Shown here: one piece after another, positions 45,052 to 53,402 of the stretch
How the letters are laid out: each line of letters starts with the position of its first letter
Numbering within the stretch: position 1 is the first letter of the stretch
Source: Actinomycetota bacterium
Lineage (GTDB): Bacteria; Actinomycetota; Acidimicrobiia; Acidimicrobiales; Aldehydirespiratoraceae
Direction: 5' to 3'
Assembly (NCBI GenBank): GCA_029979265.1
Contig: JAPOHW010000012.1
Location: 1 to 64,000, forward strand
Length of the DNA stretch: 64,000 nt
Notes under the pieces: generated by a model
Told to the model about the DNA's origin: nothing
Database searches by the model: none
Seen by the model: the letters and a program-made list of their open reading frames with translations, nothing else
Made by a program: the position numbers and the translations under genes

Positions 45052-47085
45052 ATGGTCCTGCGCCGTCGTCATCGCCGCCGTCGGGAGCCGGCACACTTCA
45101 CCTACTCGCGGTGGGACGGAACCCAGACGGGGTTCGATCTCGATGCCGATCATCTCTTCGGAGAGATGGCCGACGAGCTGCTGTATCACGGAGACGTCAA
45201 TTCGGCGCTACGTCAGATGATGCAGAACGGGTTGGCCGATCGCGAGGGCCGCGACATGGAGGGCATTCGCGACATGATGCAGCGGTTGCGGGAGCGGCGT
45301 CGCGACATCCTGGAGAACCACGACCTCGGTGGCGTGTACGACGACATTGCCGACGCACTCCGGGACGTCGTCGATCAGGAACGCCGGGCGCTCGACGATC
45401 TTGCGCAGCGGGGTGCGGCGTCGGGTGACGAACGCCAAGCCCAGCTGCAGAACGACACGGCGGCAATGAAGAACATGGAGCTCGACATGTTGCCGCCCGA
45501 CCTGGCTGGCCAGGTCAAGGCGCTGCAGAACTACGACTTCGAGAGTGAAGCAGCTCGGCAGCAGTTCGAGGAGTTGATGGACCGACTGCGCGAGCAGCTC
45601 ATGCAGCAGCAGCTCGATCAGATCGCCGAAGGCGTCAACGACATGTCACCTGAAGACATGCAGCGGATGAAAGACATGCTGGCCGAGCTCAATCACATGC
45701 TCGAGCAGCGTGCCGCCGGCGAGGAACCGGATTTCGACGGTTTCATGGAACGGTTCGGTGATTTCTTCCCGGAGAACCCTCAGACGCTCGACGAACTGCT
45801 CGAGGTCATGGCCCAGCGGATGGCGCAGGCGCAGCAGATGCTCAACTCGATGACACCGGAGCAGCGGCAGCAGTTGCAGGAGCTGAGCGATCAACTGATG
45901 GAGGACATGGACTTCCAGTTTCAGATGAGCCAACTCGCCGACAACCTTCGCGAGCAGTTCCCGCAGATGGGCTGGGGCCAGTCCTACGACTTCGACGGAT
46001 TCGACCCGCTCGACATGCCGTCGGCGATGGACATGATGGGCGAGCTGGGTGATATCGATCAGCTCGACAACCTGTTGCGGGGAGCCACCAACCCTGGTGC
46101 GCTCGCCGAGGTCGACATCGATCGGGCTCGTGATCTGCTCGGCGACGAGTCGGCCGAATCACTGGAGCGCATGGCCGAGCTTGCCCGCATGCTGGAGGAG
46201 TCAGGCCTCATCGAGAACAAGGAAGGCAAGTACGAGCTCACGCCCCGTGCCATCCGCAAGATCGGCAACGGCGCCCTCGAAGAACTCTTCAAACGCATGT
46301 CGGCCGACACACTCGGCAAGCACGCGCTCGAGAAGACGGGGGCTGGCCACGAGCGGGACTTCGACACCAAACCGTACGAATACGGCGATCGGTTCAACCT
46401 CCACATCGAGAAGACGCTTCGCAACGCGGTTGCCCGCACCGGCGGTGGGACGCCGGTGACGCTGCATCCCGACGACTTCGAGATCGAGCGAACCGAACAA
46501 CTCGTCCGGTCGTCGACCGTGCTCATGCTCGACGTTTCGATGTCGATGGCGATGCGCGACAACTTTTTGCCGGCCAAGAAGGTCACGATGGCGCTGCATT
46601 CGCTCATCTCGAGTCAGTATCCGCGTGACTTCCTCGGCATGGTGAGCTTCAGCGAGATTGCACGCGAATTCAATGCAGCGACCTTGCCCGAACTCAGCTG
46701 GGACTACGTCTACGGGACCAACATGCAGCACTCGTTCCAGATCGCTCGCAAGATGCTGTCGAAGCAGACCGGTACCAAGCAGATCATCATGATCACCGAC
46801 GGTGAACCCACTGCCCACATCACGCCGTCCGGGCAGCCCTATTTCAACTACCCGCCGTCACAGCAGACCGTCGATCTGACACTTGCCGAGGTCGCCAAGT
46901 GCACGAGGGAAGAGATTCGGATCAACACCTTCGTGCTCGACGTCACCCACTACTTGCAGAACTTTGTCGAGCAGATCTCCAAGATGAATGGTGGACGGGC
47001 GTTCTTCACGACCAACGAGAACCTGGGTGACTACGTCCTGATGGACTTTGTCAACCACAAGCGCAGCCTGGTGCGCGGGCGCTGA
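45052..47085 (+). CDS. VWA-domain protein, partner of the MoxR-type ATPase
   Basis: A 677-residue soluble protein. Residues about 60-420 are a long, Met/Gln/Glu-rich helical region with coiled-coil character (many QQL, MQRM and ELMDRLREQ segments). The C-terminus is a von Willebrand A domain with an intact MIDAS: DVSMS at Asp494 and TDGEPT at Asp583. It matches the mycobacterial Rv0959 type that pairs with the Rv0958-type ATPase. In magnesium-chelatase-like systems the VWA subunit links the ATPase to its client. Here the ATPase gene is 2.9 kb upstream on the same strand. Confidence 0.87.
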   Translation: MVLRRRHRRRREPAHFTYSRWDGTQTGFDLDADHLFGEMADELLYHGDVNSALRQMMQNGLADREGRDMEGIRDMMQRLRERRRDILENHDLGGVYDDIADALRDVVDQERRALDDLAQRGAASGDERQAQLQNDTAAMKNMELDMLPPDLAGQVKALQNYDFESEAARQQFEELMDRLREQLMQQQLDQIAEGVNDMSPEDMQRMKDMLAELNHMLEQRAAGEEPDFDGFMERFGDFFPENPQTLDELLEVMAQRMAQAQQMLNSMTPEQRQQLQELSDQLMEDMDFQFQMSQLADNLREQFPQMGWGQSYDFDGFDPLDMPSAMDMMGELGDIDQLDNLLRGATNPGALAEVDIDRARDLLGDESAESLERMAELARMLEESGLIENKEGKYELTPRAIRKIGNGALEELFKRMSADTLGKHALEKTGAGHERDFDTKPYEYGDRFNLHIEKTLRNAVARTGGGTPVTLHPDDFEIERTEQLVRSSTVLMLDVSMSMAMRDNFLPAKKVTMALHSLISSQYPRDFLGMVSFSEIAREFNAATLPELSWDYVYGTNMQHSFQIARKMLSKQTGTKQIIMITDGEPTAHITPSGQPYFNYPPSQQTVDLTLAEVAKCTREEIRINTFVLDVTHYLQNFVEQISKMNGGRAFFTTNENLGDYVLMDFVNHKRSLVRGR

Positions 47086-47146
47086 GGGCTGCGCGGCGCG
47101 TCCATCGACGAGCGAAACGCAGGCGCTGCCTCCCAACAACGCGGCT

Positions 47147-47165
47147 GGCCCGAATCTCGGCCTTT
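47147..47165 (+). terminator. Possible weak terminator behind VWA gene
   Basis: GGCC-C-GA and TCGGCC can pair into a six-bp stem with one bulge and an ATC loop, followed by TTT. It lies 62 bp after the VWA stop. Marginal structure. Confidence 0.3.
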
Positions 47166-47186
47166 ACAACTGAGGGGTTACAGTGA

Positions 47187-47196
47187 TGTAATTACA
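47187..47196. promoter_or_regulatory. AT-rich palindrome upstream of whiB
   Basis: TGTAATTACA is a perfect 10-bp palindrome in an AT-rich patch 60 bp before the whiB start, in otherwise GC-rich DNA. It probably belongs to the promoter or an operator of this regulator gene. Confidence 0.45.
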
Positions 47197-47255
47197 CCTG
47201 TGGCAGCTGGCGGGGCCCACTGGGGTCACAACGCCGCACGCTCGGAGGAACGCAC

Positions 47256-47549
47256 ATGGCGATGAACCACGAAACCGAAGCAGAGGAAAAGTCTTGGCAA
47301 GACTACGCGAACTGCCTCGGCGTCGATCCAGATCTGTTCTTCCCCGAGCGCGGAGCCTCCACGCGTGAGGCGAAAGAGGTCTGTCGCGGCTGCGTCGTGC
47401 GAGAAGACTGCCTGGAGTACGCACTGCAGAACGGCGAGAAATTTGGGATCTGGGGTGGGATGAGCGAACGAGAGCGTCGCCGAATCCGCCGCCAGCGGGC
47501 ACTGGCCCGGACTGCCGCTGCGGCCCAGGCGTCGAACGTCACCGCCTGA
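47256..47549 (+). CDS. WhiB-family Fe-S regulator (97 aa)
   Basis: A small Fe-S transcription factor found only in actinobacteria and their phages. The four cluster cysteines are Cys20, Cys43, Cys46 and Cys52 in the C-x22-C-x2-C-x5-C pattern. The NCLGVDPDLFFP and GIWGGMSERERRRIRRQ (turn plus basic tail) segments are diagnostic. Length and sequence are closest to the WhiB2/WhmD group, which governs septation; the subgroup is tentative. Strong SD GGAGG 7 nt before ATG 47256. Upstream of tatA but with its own leader. Confidence 0.93.
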   Translation: MAMNHETEAEEKSWQDYANCLGVDPDLFFPERGASTREAKEVCRGCVVREDCLEYALQNGEKFGIWGGMSERERRRIRRQRALARTAAAAQASNVTA

Positions 47550-47602
47550 TCACACCGACGGCCCCTCACCCGCCGCTCACGGATTCCTCGCACGCTTCGG
47601 GC

Positions 47603-47608
47603 TACGCT
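47603..47608 (+). promoter_or_regulatory. -10 element of tatA
   Basis: TACGCT ends 7 nt before ATG 47616; predicted leaderless. Confidence 0.5.
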
Positions 47609-47615
47609 TGCATCC

Positions 47616-47777
47616 ATGAACCTCGGAACCCCGGAACTTCTGGTCATCTTGGTGATCGTCCTCCTGGTCTTCGGCGGCGCAAAACTTCCGAAGCTTGCTC
47701 GCTCGTTGGGTCAGGCCCAAAAAGAGTTCAAGGACGGACTCGCCGAGGGGTCGTCGGACGGCACCGACGACGCCTGA
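47616..47777 (+). CDS. tatA: Twin-arginine translocase TatA/TatE-like protein (53 aa)
   Basis: A very small membrane protein of the Tat export system. The N-terminal helix MNLGTPELLVILVIVLLVFG is followed by the FGGAKLPKLARSLGQA hinge and amphipathic helix, then a short acidic tail. It has the conserved GxxELLVI start and FG-x-x-KLP-x-L-x-R hinge of TatA proteins, but the tail is short. It lies 9 bp before the ECF sigma gene, so co-transcription is likely. A tat gene beside a sigma/anti-sigma pair recalls the mycobacterial sigE-rseA-htrA-tatB locus. Confidence 0.88.
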   Translation: MNLGTPELLVILVIVLLVFGGAKLPKLARSLGQAQKEFKDGLAEGSSDGTDDA

Positions 47778-47786
47778 TTCAGGGCC

Positions 47787-48332
47787 GTGGGCCCGCCGCA
47801 GTCGGGCATCCCACCGGGTTGCGCATCTCACAACATCGACGCTCGAGTTCCGACGTGGACGGAGATCGCCCGCGACCACGCCGGATTCATGTACACCGTT
47901 GCGTACCGCCTTTCCGGGAACCAATCCGATGCCGAGGACGTTGTGCAGGAGTCGCTTCTGCGGGTGAAGCGCGGCTTGGAGCGGTATGTGCCGGGATCTC
48001 TGCATGGTTGGCTCGCACGAATCGTGACCAACGTTTTTCTCGACGAGACTCGCCGCCGGAAGCGACGGCCGCAGACACATCTTCCCGATGATCCCGATCG
48101 GCTGCTGGCGGGCGGGCCGGCGGCCGACGAAGCGTTGGCAATGGTCTCGCTGCCTGATCACCTTCAGGATGCGCTCACGACGTTGCCCGACGAGTTTCGC
48201 CAGGCGGTCGTGCTGTGTGACGTTGCCGGCTTGGCCTACGACGAGATTGCCGAGCAGCTCGGCGTGCCGCTCGGTACCGTCCGCAGCCGGGTCCACCGGG
48301 GCCGACTTCGGCTCAGGGAGGTGCTGGCGTGA
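47787..48332 (+). CDS. ECF RNA polymerase sigma factor
   Basis: A 181-residue extracytoplasmic-function sigma factor. Region 2 is YTVAYRLSGNQSDAEDVVQE followed by SLLRVKRGL, and region 4 is LTTLPDEFRQAVVLCDVAGL followed by AYDEIAEQLGVPLGTVRSRV. It is coupled by a GTGA overlap to the anti-sigma gene. Sequence and neighbours resemble the SigE/RseA envelope-stress system; this assignment is tentative. The GTG start at 47787 is the only reasonable one in frame. Confidence 0.92.
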   Translation: MGPPQSGIPPGCASHNIDARVPTWTEIARDHAGFMYTVAYRLSGNQSDAEDVVQESLLRVKRGLERYVPGSLHGWLARIVTNVFLDETRRRKRRPQTHLPDDPDRLLAGGPAADEALAMVSLPDHLQDALTTLPDEFRQAVVLCDVAGLAYDEIAEQLGVPLGTVRSRVHRGRLRLREVLA

Positions 48333-49153
48333 GCCTCCACGAACGACACAGCGCCTGGCTCGACGGCGAACTCGTCGATGCAGAACGGGTTGCGGTCGAG
48401 ACCGAACTGGCGGCCGATCCGGCGCTCAGGGCCGAGGTCGACTCGCTTCGGTTGGTTCGCTCGCTGCTCCGCTCGAGTGCGACGATCGAGCTCCGCAGCG
48501 ACGCCGGAGCTTCGCTCATCAGACGGGTCGACATGCTCGACACAGCAGAGCGACCGGTTCCCTCTCCGGGGTTCAGCTCGGCGATCCGCCGGCGTGTCCC
48601 TGCGTTCGCGTCGATAGCGGCATCATTCACGATCGTGGTGTCCGTCGTTGTGGGCATAGGAGGCGACACGACGCTCCCGGCGGTCGGCGATCTGATTGCC
48701 CGCCACGATGCAGCCGCAGCCGAGATGCCGATCGAATCCTCGGGAACCTCGCTCACATCGATGCCAGCGATGCCCGACACGATGGAGATGATGGCCGGTG
48801 AGGTCGAGGGCGGCGTGGCCCATGCGGTGTATGCCGGGGACGATGGCTCGATGGTGTCAGTCTTCCGACTCGACGGTGAGCTCGACAGCGGAGCGCTCAT
48901 CGACGAGATGGGCGGTTCCATCGTCGTTGTCGAGGGTTATGACATGTGGGCCAAGGACATCGGGACCCGTCACGTGGCCGTGGTCGACGGCGAGGGGTAC
49001 GTCTGGACGATCGTCAGCGACATCGACACGGATCCGATGTCTGATTTCATGAGCGCCGCGTCGGCCGAGCTTCCGAAACGGTCTGCCACACTCGCAGAAC
49101 GGCTCCGAGAGGTTGCCGACGCCATCGTGGAGCCGTTCGGTCTGGGAATCTAG
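48329..49153 (+). CDS. Membrane-spanning anti-sigma factor (no zinc motif)
   Basis: A 274-residue protein whose start overlaps the sigma stop by 4 nt. The cytoplasmic N-terminus (HERHSAWLDGELVDAERVAV, then ETELAADPALRAEVDSLRLV) has the anti-sigma domain shape, followed by one membrane helix at 93-111 and an outside domain rich in acidic residues. The HxxxCxxC zinc motif of ZAS anti-sigma factors is absent, so release must depend on something other than thiol redox at that motif (for example proteolysis). The family assignment rests on N-terminal pattern and position. Confidence 0.83.
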   Translation: MSLHERHSAWLDGELVDAERVAVETELAADPALRAEVDSLRLVRSLLRSSATIELRSDAGASLIRRVDMLDTAERPVPSPGFSSAIRRRVPAFASIAASFTIVVSVVVGIGGDTTLPAVGDLIARHDAAAAEMPIESSGTSLTSMPAMPDTMEMMAGEVEGGVAHAVYAGDDGSMVSVFRLDGELDSGALIDEMGGSIVVVEGYDMWAKDIGTRHVAVVDGEGYVWTIVSDIDTDPMSDFMSAASAELPKRSATLAERLREVADAIVEPFGLGI

Positions 49154-49178
49154 AGAAGCAGCGCCCCCGCCGAGGCGA

Positions 49179-49415
49179 CTAGGCGGCAGCCTCGAGCCGT
49201 CGGGCCCGCAGGATGCGACGCCGCTGTCGTTCACTGCAGCCGCCCCAGACGCCGTGGTCGATGCGATTGCGCAGTGCATATTCGAGGCAGCGTTCCTGCA
49301 CGGGACAGCCTTCACACACGCGTTTCGCGGCTTCGACGCCGACGCCATCGGAGGGGAAGAAGGTGTCAGGGTGTTGGGTGGCGCAGTTGCCTCGTGCCAT
49401 CCAGTTGGTGTCCAT
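49179..49415 (-). CDS. WhiB-family Fe-S regulator (78 aa)
   Basis: A second WhiB protein. Cluster cysteines are Cys11, Cys34, Cys37 and Cys43, with HPDTFFP and GVWGGCSERQRRRILRARR following. ATG 49415 is chosen because a near-perfect SD (AAGGAG) lies 6 nt upstream. The short length is like WhiB1. It is convergent with the anti-sigma gene (25-bp gap). An additional Cys60 directly after the GVWGG turn is unusual. The 211-bp region upstream, shared with the next gene, holds its promoter; a non-coding AT-richer tract is visible there. Confidence 0.92.
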   Translation of the reverse strand: MDTNWMARGNCATQHPDTFFPSDGVGVEAAKRVCEGCPVQERCLEYALRNRIDHGVWGGCSERQRRRILRARRLEAAA

Positions 49416-49613
49416 TCGGATCTCCTTGGTCAGAACGATGTCCAACCGCCCGCTGTCTAGGAGGTACTACGCCCAGATCCGGTGGAAAGTTGCAGTAAAG
49501 CGGTGTGTTTCGTCGCGCCATCGGTTCGTAACAAAGCGCGAACCGACCGACTGTTCGCCATGATCTCAAGCAAAACGGGTGCACGGGCAGGAAATCTTGG
49601 ACCGATTCCCCAC

Positions 49614-49619
49614 TACACT
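49614..49619 (+). promoter_or_regulatory. -10 element of small hypothetical gene
   Basis: TACACT ends 7 nt before ATG 49627; predicted leaderless. This promoter probably drives the ROK-ppk-NUDIX-MFS operon. Confidence 0.5.
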
Positions 49620-49626
49620 TCGTCAC

Positions 49627-49911
49627 ATGAGTGACAGTGCCGATCTCGATGTCGAGGAGCCTCCGGTTGGTCAGGCGACCATCACGTACCTCGGTCCGGC
49701 TGCGCCCCACTGGGAGATTCGAGCCGTGTTCGGTGAACGGGACGTCATGGACAGCTTTCGCGATCGGGTGAACGCTCGCCTGCTCCTGCTTCCGCCTCAT
49801 GATCCCCAGTTCCGTCGCAACCGCGAGCGGGTCAACCGCGATGGTGAGCGCGAACGCATCGTCGTCGAATGGGATCTCGGCTATCCCGAAGACGGACCTC
49901 TCGAGGGCTGA
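49627..49911 (+). CDS. Small hypothetical protein
   Basis: 94 residues, no membrane helix, no recognised family. The central part (TITYLGPAAPHWEIRAVFG, then a charged RDRVNARLLLLPPHDPQFRR) reads like a compact alpha/beta domain with a basic tail. It lies 23 bp upstream of the ROK kinase gene and appears to be the first gene of that operon. No known motif. Confidence 0.65.
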   Translation: MSDSADLDVEEPPVGQATITYLGPAAPHWEIRAVFGERDVMDSFRDRVNARLLLLPPHDPQFRRNRERVNRDGERERIVVEWDLGYPEDGPLEG

Positions 49912-49934
49912 GCCCCTCGTCGGGGAACACACCG

Positions 49935-50864
49935 ATGAGGACGGTCGGCATCGACCTCGGCGGCACCAAGGTCATGGCGGTCTTGGTCGAGAACGGCGAG
50001 GTGCTGGCGAAGGTCAAGCGGCCAACGCCCACCGTGGGCGGGCCCGATGCAGTTGTCGCCGCGATGGTCGCCGTGGCGCGCAAGGTCGACCCTGAGGGAA
50101 GTGCCGCCGGTGTCGGCATCGGCGCGCCCGGTCCGGTCGTTCCTGGTTCTGGGGTTTTGCCGGCTGCCCCGAATCTCCCTGGGTGGGATCACGACGTAGA
50201 CGTCGTTGGACGGGTCAGCGCAGCGCTCGAGGGTCGCCCGGTCAAGCTCGACAACGATGTGAACGTCGGCACCTTGGCGGAGTGGAAGCTCGGTGCCGGC
50301 CGAGGTGTCGATGATCTCCTCGGCGTGTTTGCGGGGACCGGTGTTGGCGCCGGACTCGTGCTCGACGGCCGCCTCCGGCAGGGGCCTCGCGGTCTGGCTG
50401 GCGAGATCGGCCACACGTTCGTTGCCTTCGACCAGTTTCATGATGCGCCGGTCGGGCGCGGTGAACTCGAGGACTACACGGGTCGTCGATCACTCCAACG
50501 CTGGGTCGACGTCTCACCGCCTGCGGAATCTGCATTCATGCGGAGCCTCATGCACAAGGGTCGGCTCAAATCGAAGGTGTGGGCGGAGGGTGTCGAGGCC
50601 GAAGACCCGCTCACCATGCGGTTGGTCAGTCGCGCCGCCTCCGCTCTCTCGGCGGCAATTGCCTCGGCGATCACGTTGATCGACGTGGAGCGGGTCGTGC
50701 TCGGTGGTGGGTTTGCCGAACGGCTCGGTGAGCCGTTCCGTCAGCGAGTCGACGCAGAAGTCGCAGCGCGTGCGTTCGCAGGCCAGACCGCGCCGGTCGT
50801 GGCCGCTCGACTGGGAGATACAGGTGGAGCGTTGGGGGCAGCGCTGCTGTTGGAGCACACATGA
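49935..50864 (+). CDS. ROK-family sugar kinase without the zinc motif
   Basis: A 309-residue glucokinase-like protein. The phosphate-binding start is TVGIDLGGTKVMAVL; GIGAPGPV, KLDNDVNVGTLAEWKLGAGR and FAGTGVGAGLVLDG carry the catalytic Asp and ATP loops. The conserved EIGH is present, but the CxCGxxGCxE zinc motif that normally follows is replaced by FVAFDQFHDAPVGRGELEDY. It has no HTH, so it is a kinase and not a repressor. It overlaps ppk by ATGA. Polyphosphate-using glucokinases belong to ROK, so use of polyP is conceivable; inference only. Confidence 0.87.
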   Translation: MRTVGIDLGGTKVMAVLVENGEVLAKVKRPTPTVGGPDAVVAAMVAVARKVDPEGSAAGVGIGAPGPVVPGSGVLPAAPNLPGWDHDVDVVGRVSAALEGRPVKLDNDVNVGTLAEWKLGAGRGVDDLLGVFAGTGVGAGLVLDGRLRQGPRGLAGEIGHTFVAFDQFHDAPVGRGELEDYTGRRSLQRWVDVSPPAESAFMRSLMHKGRLKSKVWAEGVEAEDPLTMRLVSRAASALSAAIASAITLIDVERVVLGGGFAERLGEPFRQRVDAEVAARAFAGQTAPVVAARLGDTGGALGAALLLEHT

Positions 50865-52954
50865 CCACGCTCGACGCGCCGACGGATGTCGTTGCCCGAG
50901 TCGGTGGCTGGGACGACAACGACACCGTCTTTCTCAATCGTGAACTGAGCTGGCTTGCGTTCAATGCACGGGTGCTCCAACTCGCCGCTGACGCTGACGT
51001 GCCGTTGCTCGAACAGGTGCGCTTCCTGTCGATCTTCTCGCGCAACCTTGACGAGTTCTTTCAGGTCCGCGTGTCGGGACTGTTCGATCAAGCTGCGGCT
51101 GGGGTGACGTCGCCGTCTCCCGATGGTCTGCTTCCCGGCGAGCAGCTCACCATGATCCGCGACGTCGTGCGTTCGTTGGTTGCCGAGCAGGCACGACGTT
51201 TGCAGGACTCGATCGTGTCGCAGTTGATGGCCGCCGGTATCAAGCTCGTCGAATGGCGTGATCTCACCGATGCTGAGCGGCTTGGACTGACCGAACACTT
51301 TCGGGATCGGATCTTCCCGATTCTCACGCCGCTCGCCGTCGACCCAGGACACCCGTTTCCGTACGTTTCCGACCTCTCGTTGAATCTCGCCGTCGTCGTT
51401 CGCGACCCTGTCGAGTCCCGCGAACTGTTTGCTCGGGTGAAGGTTCCGAACACACTGCTGCGGTGGACCCGAGTCGGTGAGGACCATCGGTACGTGCCGC
51501 TCGAGCAGGTGATTGCAGCACACCTCGACGAACTCTTTCCCGGTATGGAAATCGTCGAACATCACCCATTTCGTGTCACCCGCAATGCCGATCTCTCCGA
51601 CACCCTCGACGATGCCGAGGATCTGCTGTCCGCAGTCGAGTTCGAGCTTCGACGCCGTCGGTTCGGGCGCGCGACTCGCCTCGAGATCGATTCCGCCATG
51701 AGTGAGCAGGTCGTTGACTTGCTGATGCGCGAGTTCGATCTCGAAGCCTCTGCGCTGTACACCAACGATGCGCCCCTCGATCTCACATCGCTGTCCGAGA
51801 TCGCCGACATCGAGCGTCCCGACTTGCGTTACCCGGCGTGGAAAGGGGTGCGTGACCGTCGTCTCGAAGCCGATGATGAGCCGCTCGATCTCTTCGCAGA
51901 GATCCGGAAGGCCGAGATCGTCGTACACCATCCGTACGAGTCGTTCAGCCGTTCCGTCGTCGAGTTCATTCGCCAGGCAGCAGCCGATCCAAAGGTCCTC
52001 GCCATCAAGATCACGCTGTACCGCACGGCGTCCAACAGCCCCATCGTCGATGCATTGATCAACGCCGCCGAACAAGGAAAACAGGTCGCTGTTCTGGTCG
52101 AACTGAAAGCCCGGTTCGACGAGGCGGCCAACATCGGCTGGGCTCGCCGGCTCGAGAAAGCCGGCGTGCATGTGGCGTACGGTCTGCTCGGACTCAAGAT
52201 CCATACGAAGGTCGCCATGGTGGTACGCGAAGACGCCGACGGGATCAGGCGGTACTGCCATGTCGGCACCGGCAACTACAACCACCGCACCGCTCGGGTC
52301 TACGAAGACATCGGGATCATCACGGCCAACCCGCAGGTTGGTGACGATCTCGCGCACCTCTTCAATCATCTGACCGGCTACGGCCGTGAAATCGAATACG
52401 ACACGCTCCTCGTGGCCCCAGATCAACTGCGCCCGCGACTCGAGGCGCTGATCGACGGTGAGATCGCGTCGGGTCGCGGTCGAATCCTCATGAAAATGAA
52501 TGCCCTCGTCGATGCACCGATGATCGAGAAGCTCTACGAGGCGTCACAGGCCGGCGTCGACATCGATCTCATCGTTCGAGGCCAGTGCAGTCTCCGTCCT
52601 GGGGTTCCTGGCCTGTCCGACCGGATTCGCGTTCGGTCGATCGTGGGCCGCTTCCTCGAGCACTCGCGCATCTTCACGTTCTTCAACGGCAATGGCCTGG
52701 GTGAGCGGGTGACCTACATCGGATCGGCCGATCTCATGAGCCGCAACCTCAACCGTCGGGTAGAGGTCATGGTCCGGATCGACGATCGAGAATCTCAGCA
52801 CCGGGTCGACGAGATCATCGATGTCGGACTCGACGACGATCGACTCGCATGGACGCTCGACGGCAGCGGTGTGTGGACCAAGCGCCGCGGCCCGGCTGCG
52901 ATCGATTCGCAGGTTCGACTCCAAGACCTCGCCCGAGCGCGGACGAATGGCTAA
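50861..52954 (+). CDS. ppk1: Polyphosphate kinase 1
   Basis: A 697-residue enzyme that builds polyphosphate from ATP. The N-terminus FLNRELSWLAFNARVLQLA is diagnostic. The two phospholipase-D-like halves include LLGLKIHTKVAMVVR (catalytic His), YCHVGTGNYN and EHSRIFTFFNGNG. It is translationally coupled to the ROK kinase (ATGA) and overlaps the NUDIX gene by 8 bp. A ppk-NUDIX order also occurs in mycobacteria (ppk next to mutT1). It complements the phosphate island at 1-9.4 kb physiologically; no PHO box is visible upstream. Confidence 0.95.
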   Translation: MTTLDAPTDVVARVGGWDDNDTVFLNRELSWLAFNARVLQLAADADVPLLEQVRFLSIFSRNLDEFFQVRVSGLFDQAAAGVTSPSPDGLLPGEQLTMIRDVVRSLVAEQARRLQDSIVSQLMAAGIKLVEWRDLTDAERLGLTEHFRDRIFPILTPLAVDPGHPFPYVSDLSLNLAVVVRDPVESRELFARVKVPNTLLRWTRVGEDHRYVPLEQVIAAHLDELFPGMEIVEHHPFRVTRNADLSDTLDDAEDLLSAVEFELRRRRFGRATRLEIDSAMSEQVVDLLMREFDLEASALYTNDAPLDLTSLSEIADIERPDLRYPAWKGVRDRRLEADDEPLDLFAEIRKAEIVVHHPYESFSRSVVEFIRQAAADPKVLAIKITLYRTASNSPIVDALINAAEQGKQVAVLVELKARFDEAANIGWARRLEKAGVHVAYGLLGLKIHTKVAMVVREDADGIRRYCHVGTGNYNHRTARVYEDIGIITANPQVGDDLAHLFNHLTGYGREIEYDTLLVAPDQLRPRLEALIDGEIASGRGRILMKMNALVDAPMIEKLYEASQAGVDIDLIVRGQCSLRPGVPGLSDRIRVRSIVGRFLEHSRIFTFFNGNGLGERVTYIGSADLMSRNLNRRVEVMVRIDDRESQHRVDEIIDVGLDDDRLAWTLDGSGVWTKRRGPAAIDSQVRLQDLARARTNG

Positions 52955-53402
52955 CGCTTCCGTTTGGTTGCCTGCGCAACACCCCGAGGTCGAGGTCTGG
53001 GCCGCCGGAGGAGTTGTCTGGCGCCGCAGTGACGTCGGTATCGAGCTGCTGCTCGTGCATCGGCCAGCCCACCGGGACTGGACGTTCCCGAAGGGCAAAC
53101 TCGACCCGGGTGAGACGCTGCGCCGGTGCGCACGCCGTGAGGTCGAGGAAGAGACGGGGTTTGTGTGCTCGACCGGTGTTCGCTTGCCGCTGGTGACCTA
53201 TCGCGATGCCCAACGCAACCGCAAGGCGGTCGTCTACTGGACGATGACGGTCGACGGTGGTTCGTTCGTTCCCAATCGGGAGGTCGACGCTGTTGCGTGG
53301 TTCGATCTCGAGTCAGCTCGAGCATCCCTTTCGTATCAGCGAGATGTGGACCTGCTCGACGAGATCGCCGCAGCGATCGCATCCCCTACAGTGAGGACGT
53401 GA
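52947..53402 (+). CDS. NUDIX hydrolase (MutT1-like, no histidine-phosphatase domain)
   Basis: A 151-residue NUDIX protein. The box is GKLDPGETLRRCARREVEEE-TGF, matching G-x5-E-x7-R-E-U-x-E-E-x-G. WTFPKGKLD and the start VEVWAAGGVVWRR resemble the N-terminal domain of actinobacterial MutT1, but the C-terminal histidine phosphatase domain of that protein is missing. Position after ppk is conserved in mycobacteria. It may hydrolyse oxidised nucleotides or diadenosine polyphosphates. It overlaps both neighbours. Confidence 0.9.
   Translation: MANASVWLPAQHPEVEVWAAGGVVWRRSDVGIELLLVHRPAHRDWTFPKGKLDPGETLRRCARREVEEETGFVCSTGVRLPLVTYRDAQRNRKAVVYWTMTVDGGSFVPNREVDAVAWFDLESARASLSYQRDVDLLDEIAAAIASPTVRT
53387..53392 (+). 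promoter_or_regulatory. -10 element of MFS gene inside NUDIX 3' end
   Basis: TACAGT ends 6 nt before GTG 53399. The site lies in the NUDIX coding region; an SD-like GAGGA also overlaps, so coupling is an alternative. Confidence 0.35.
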
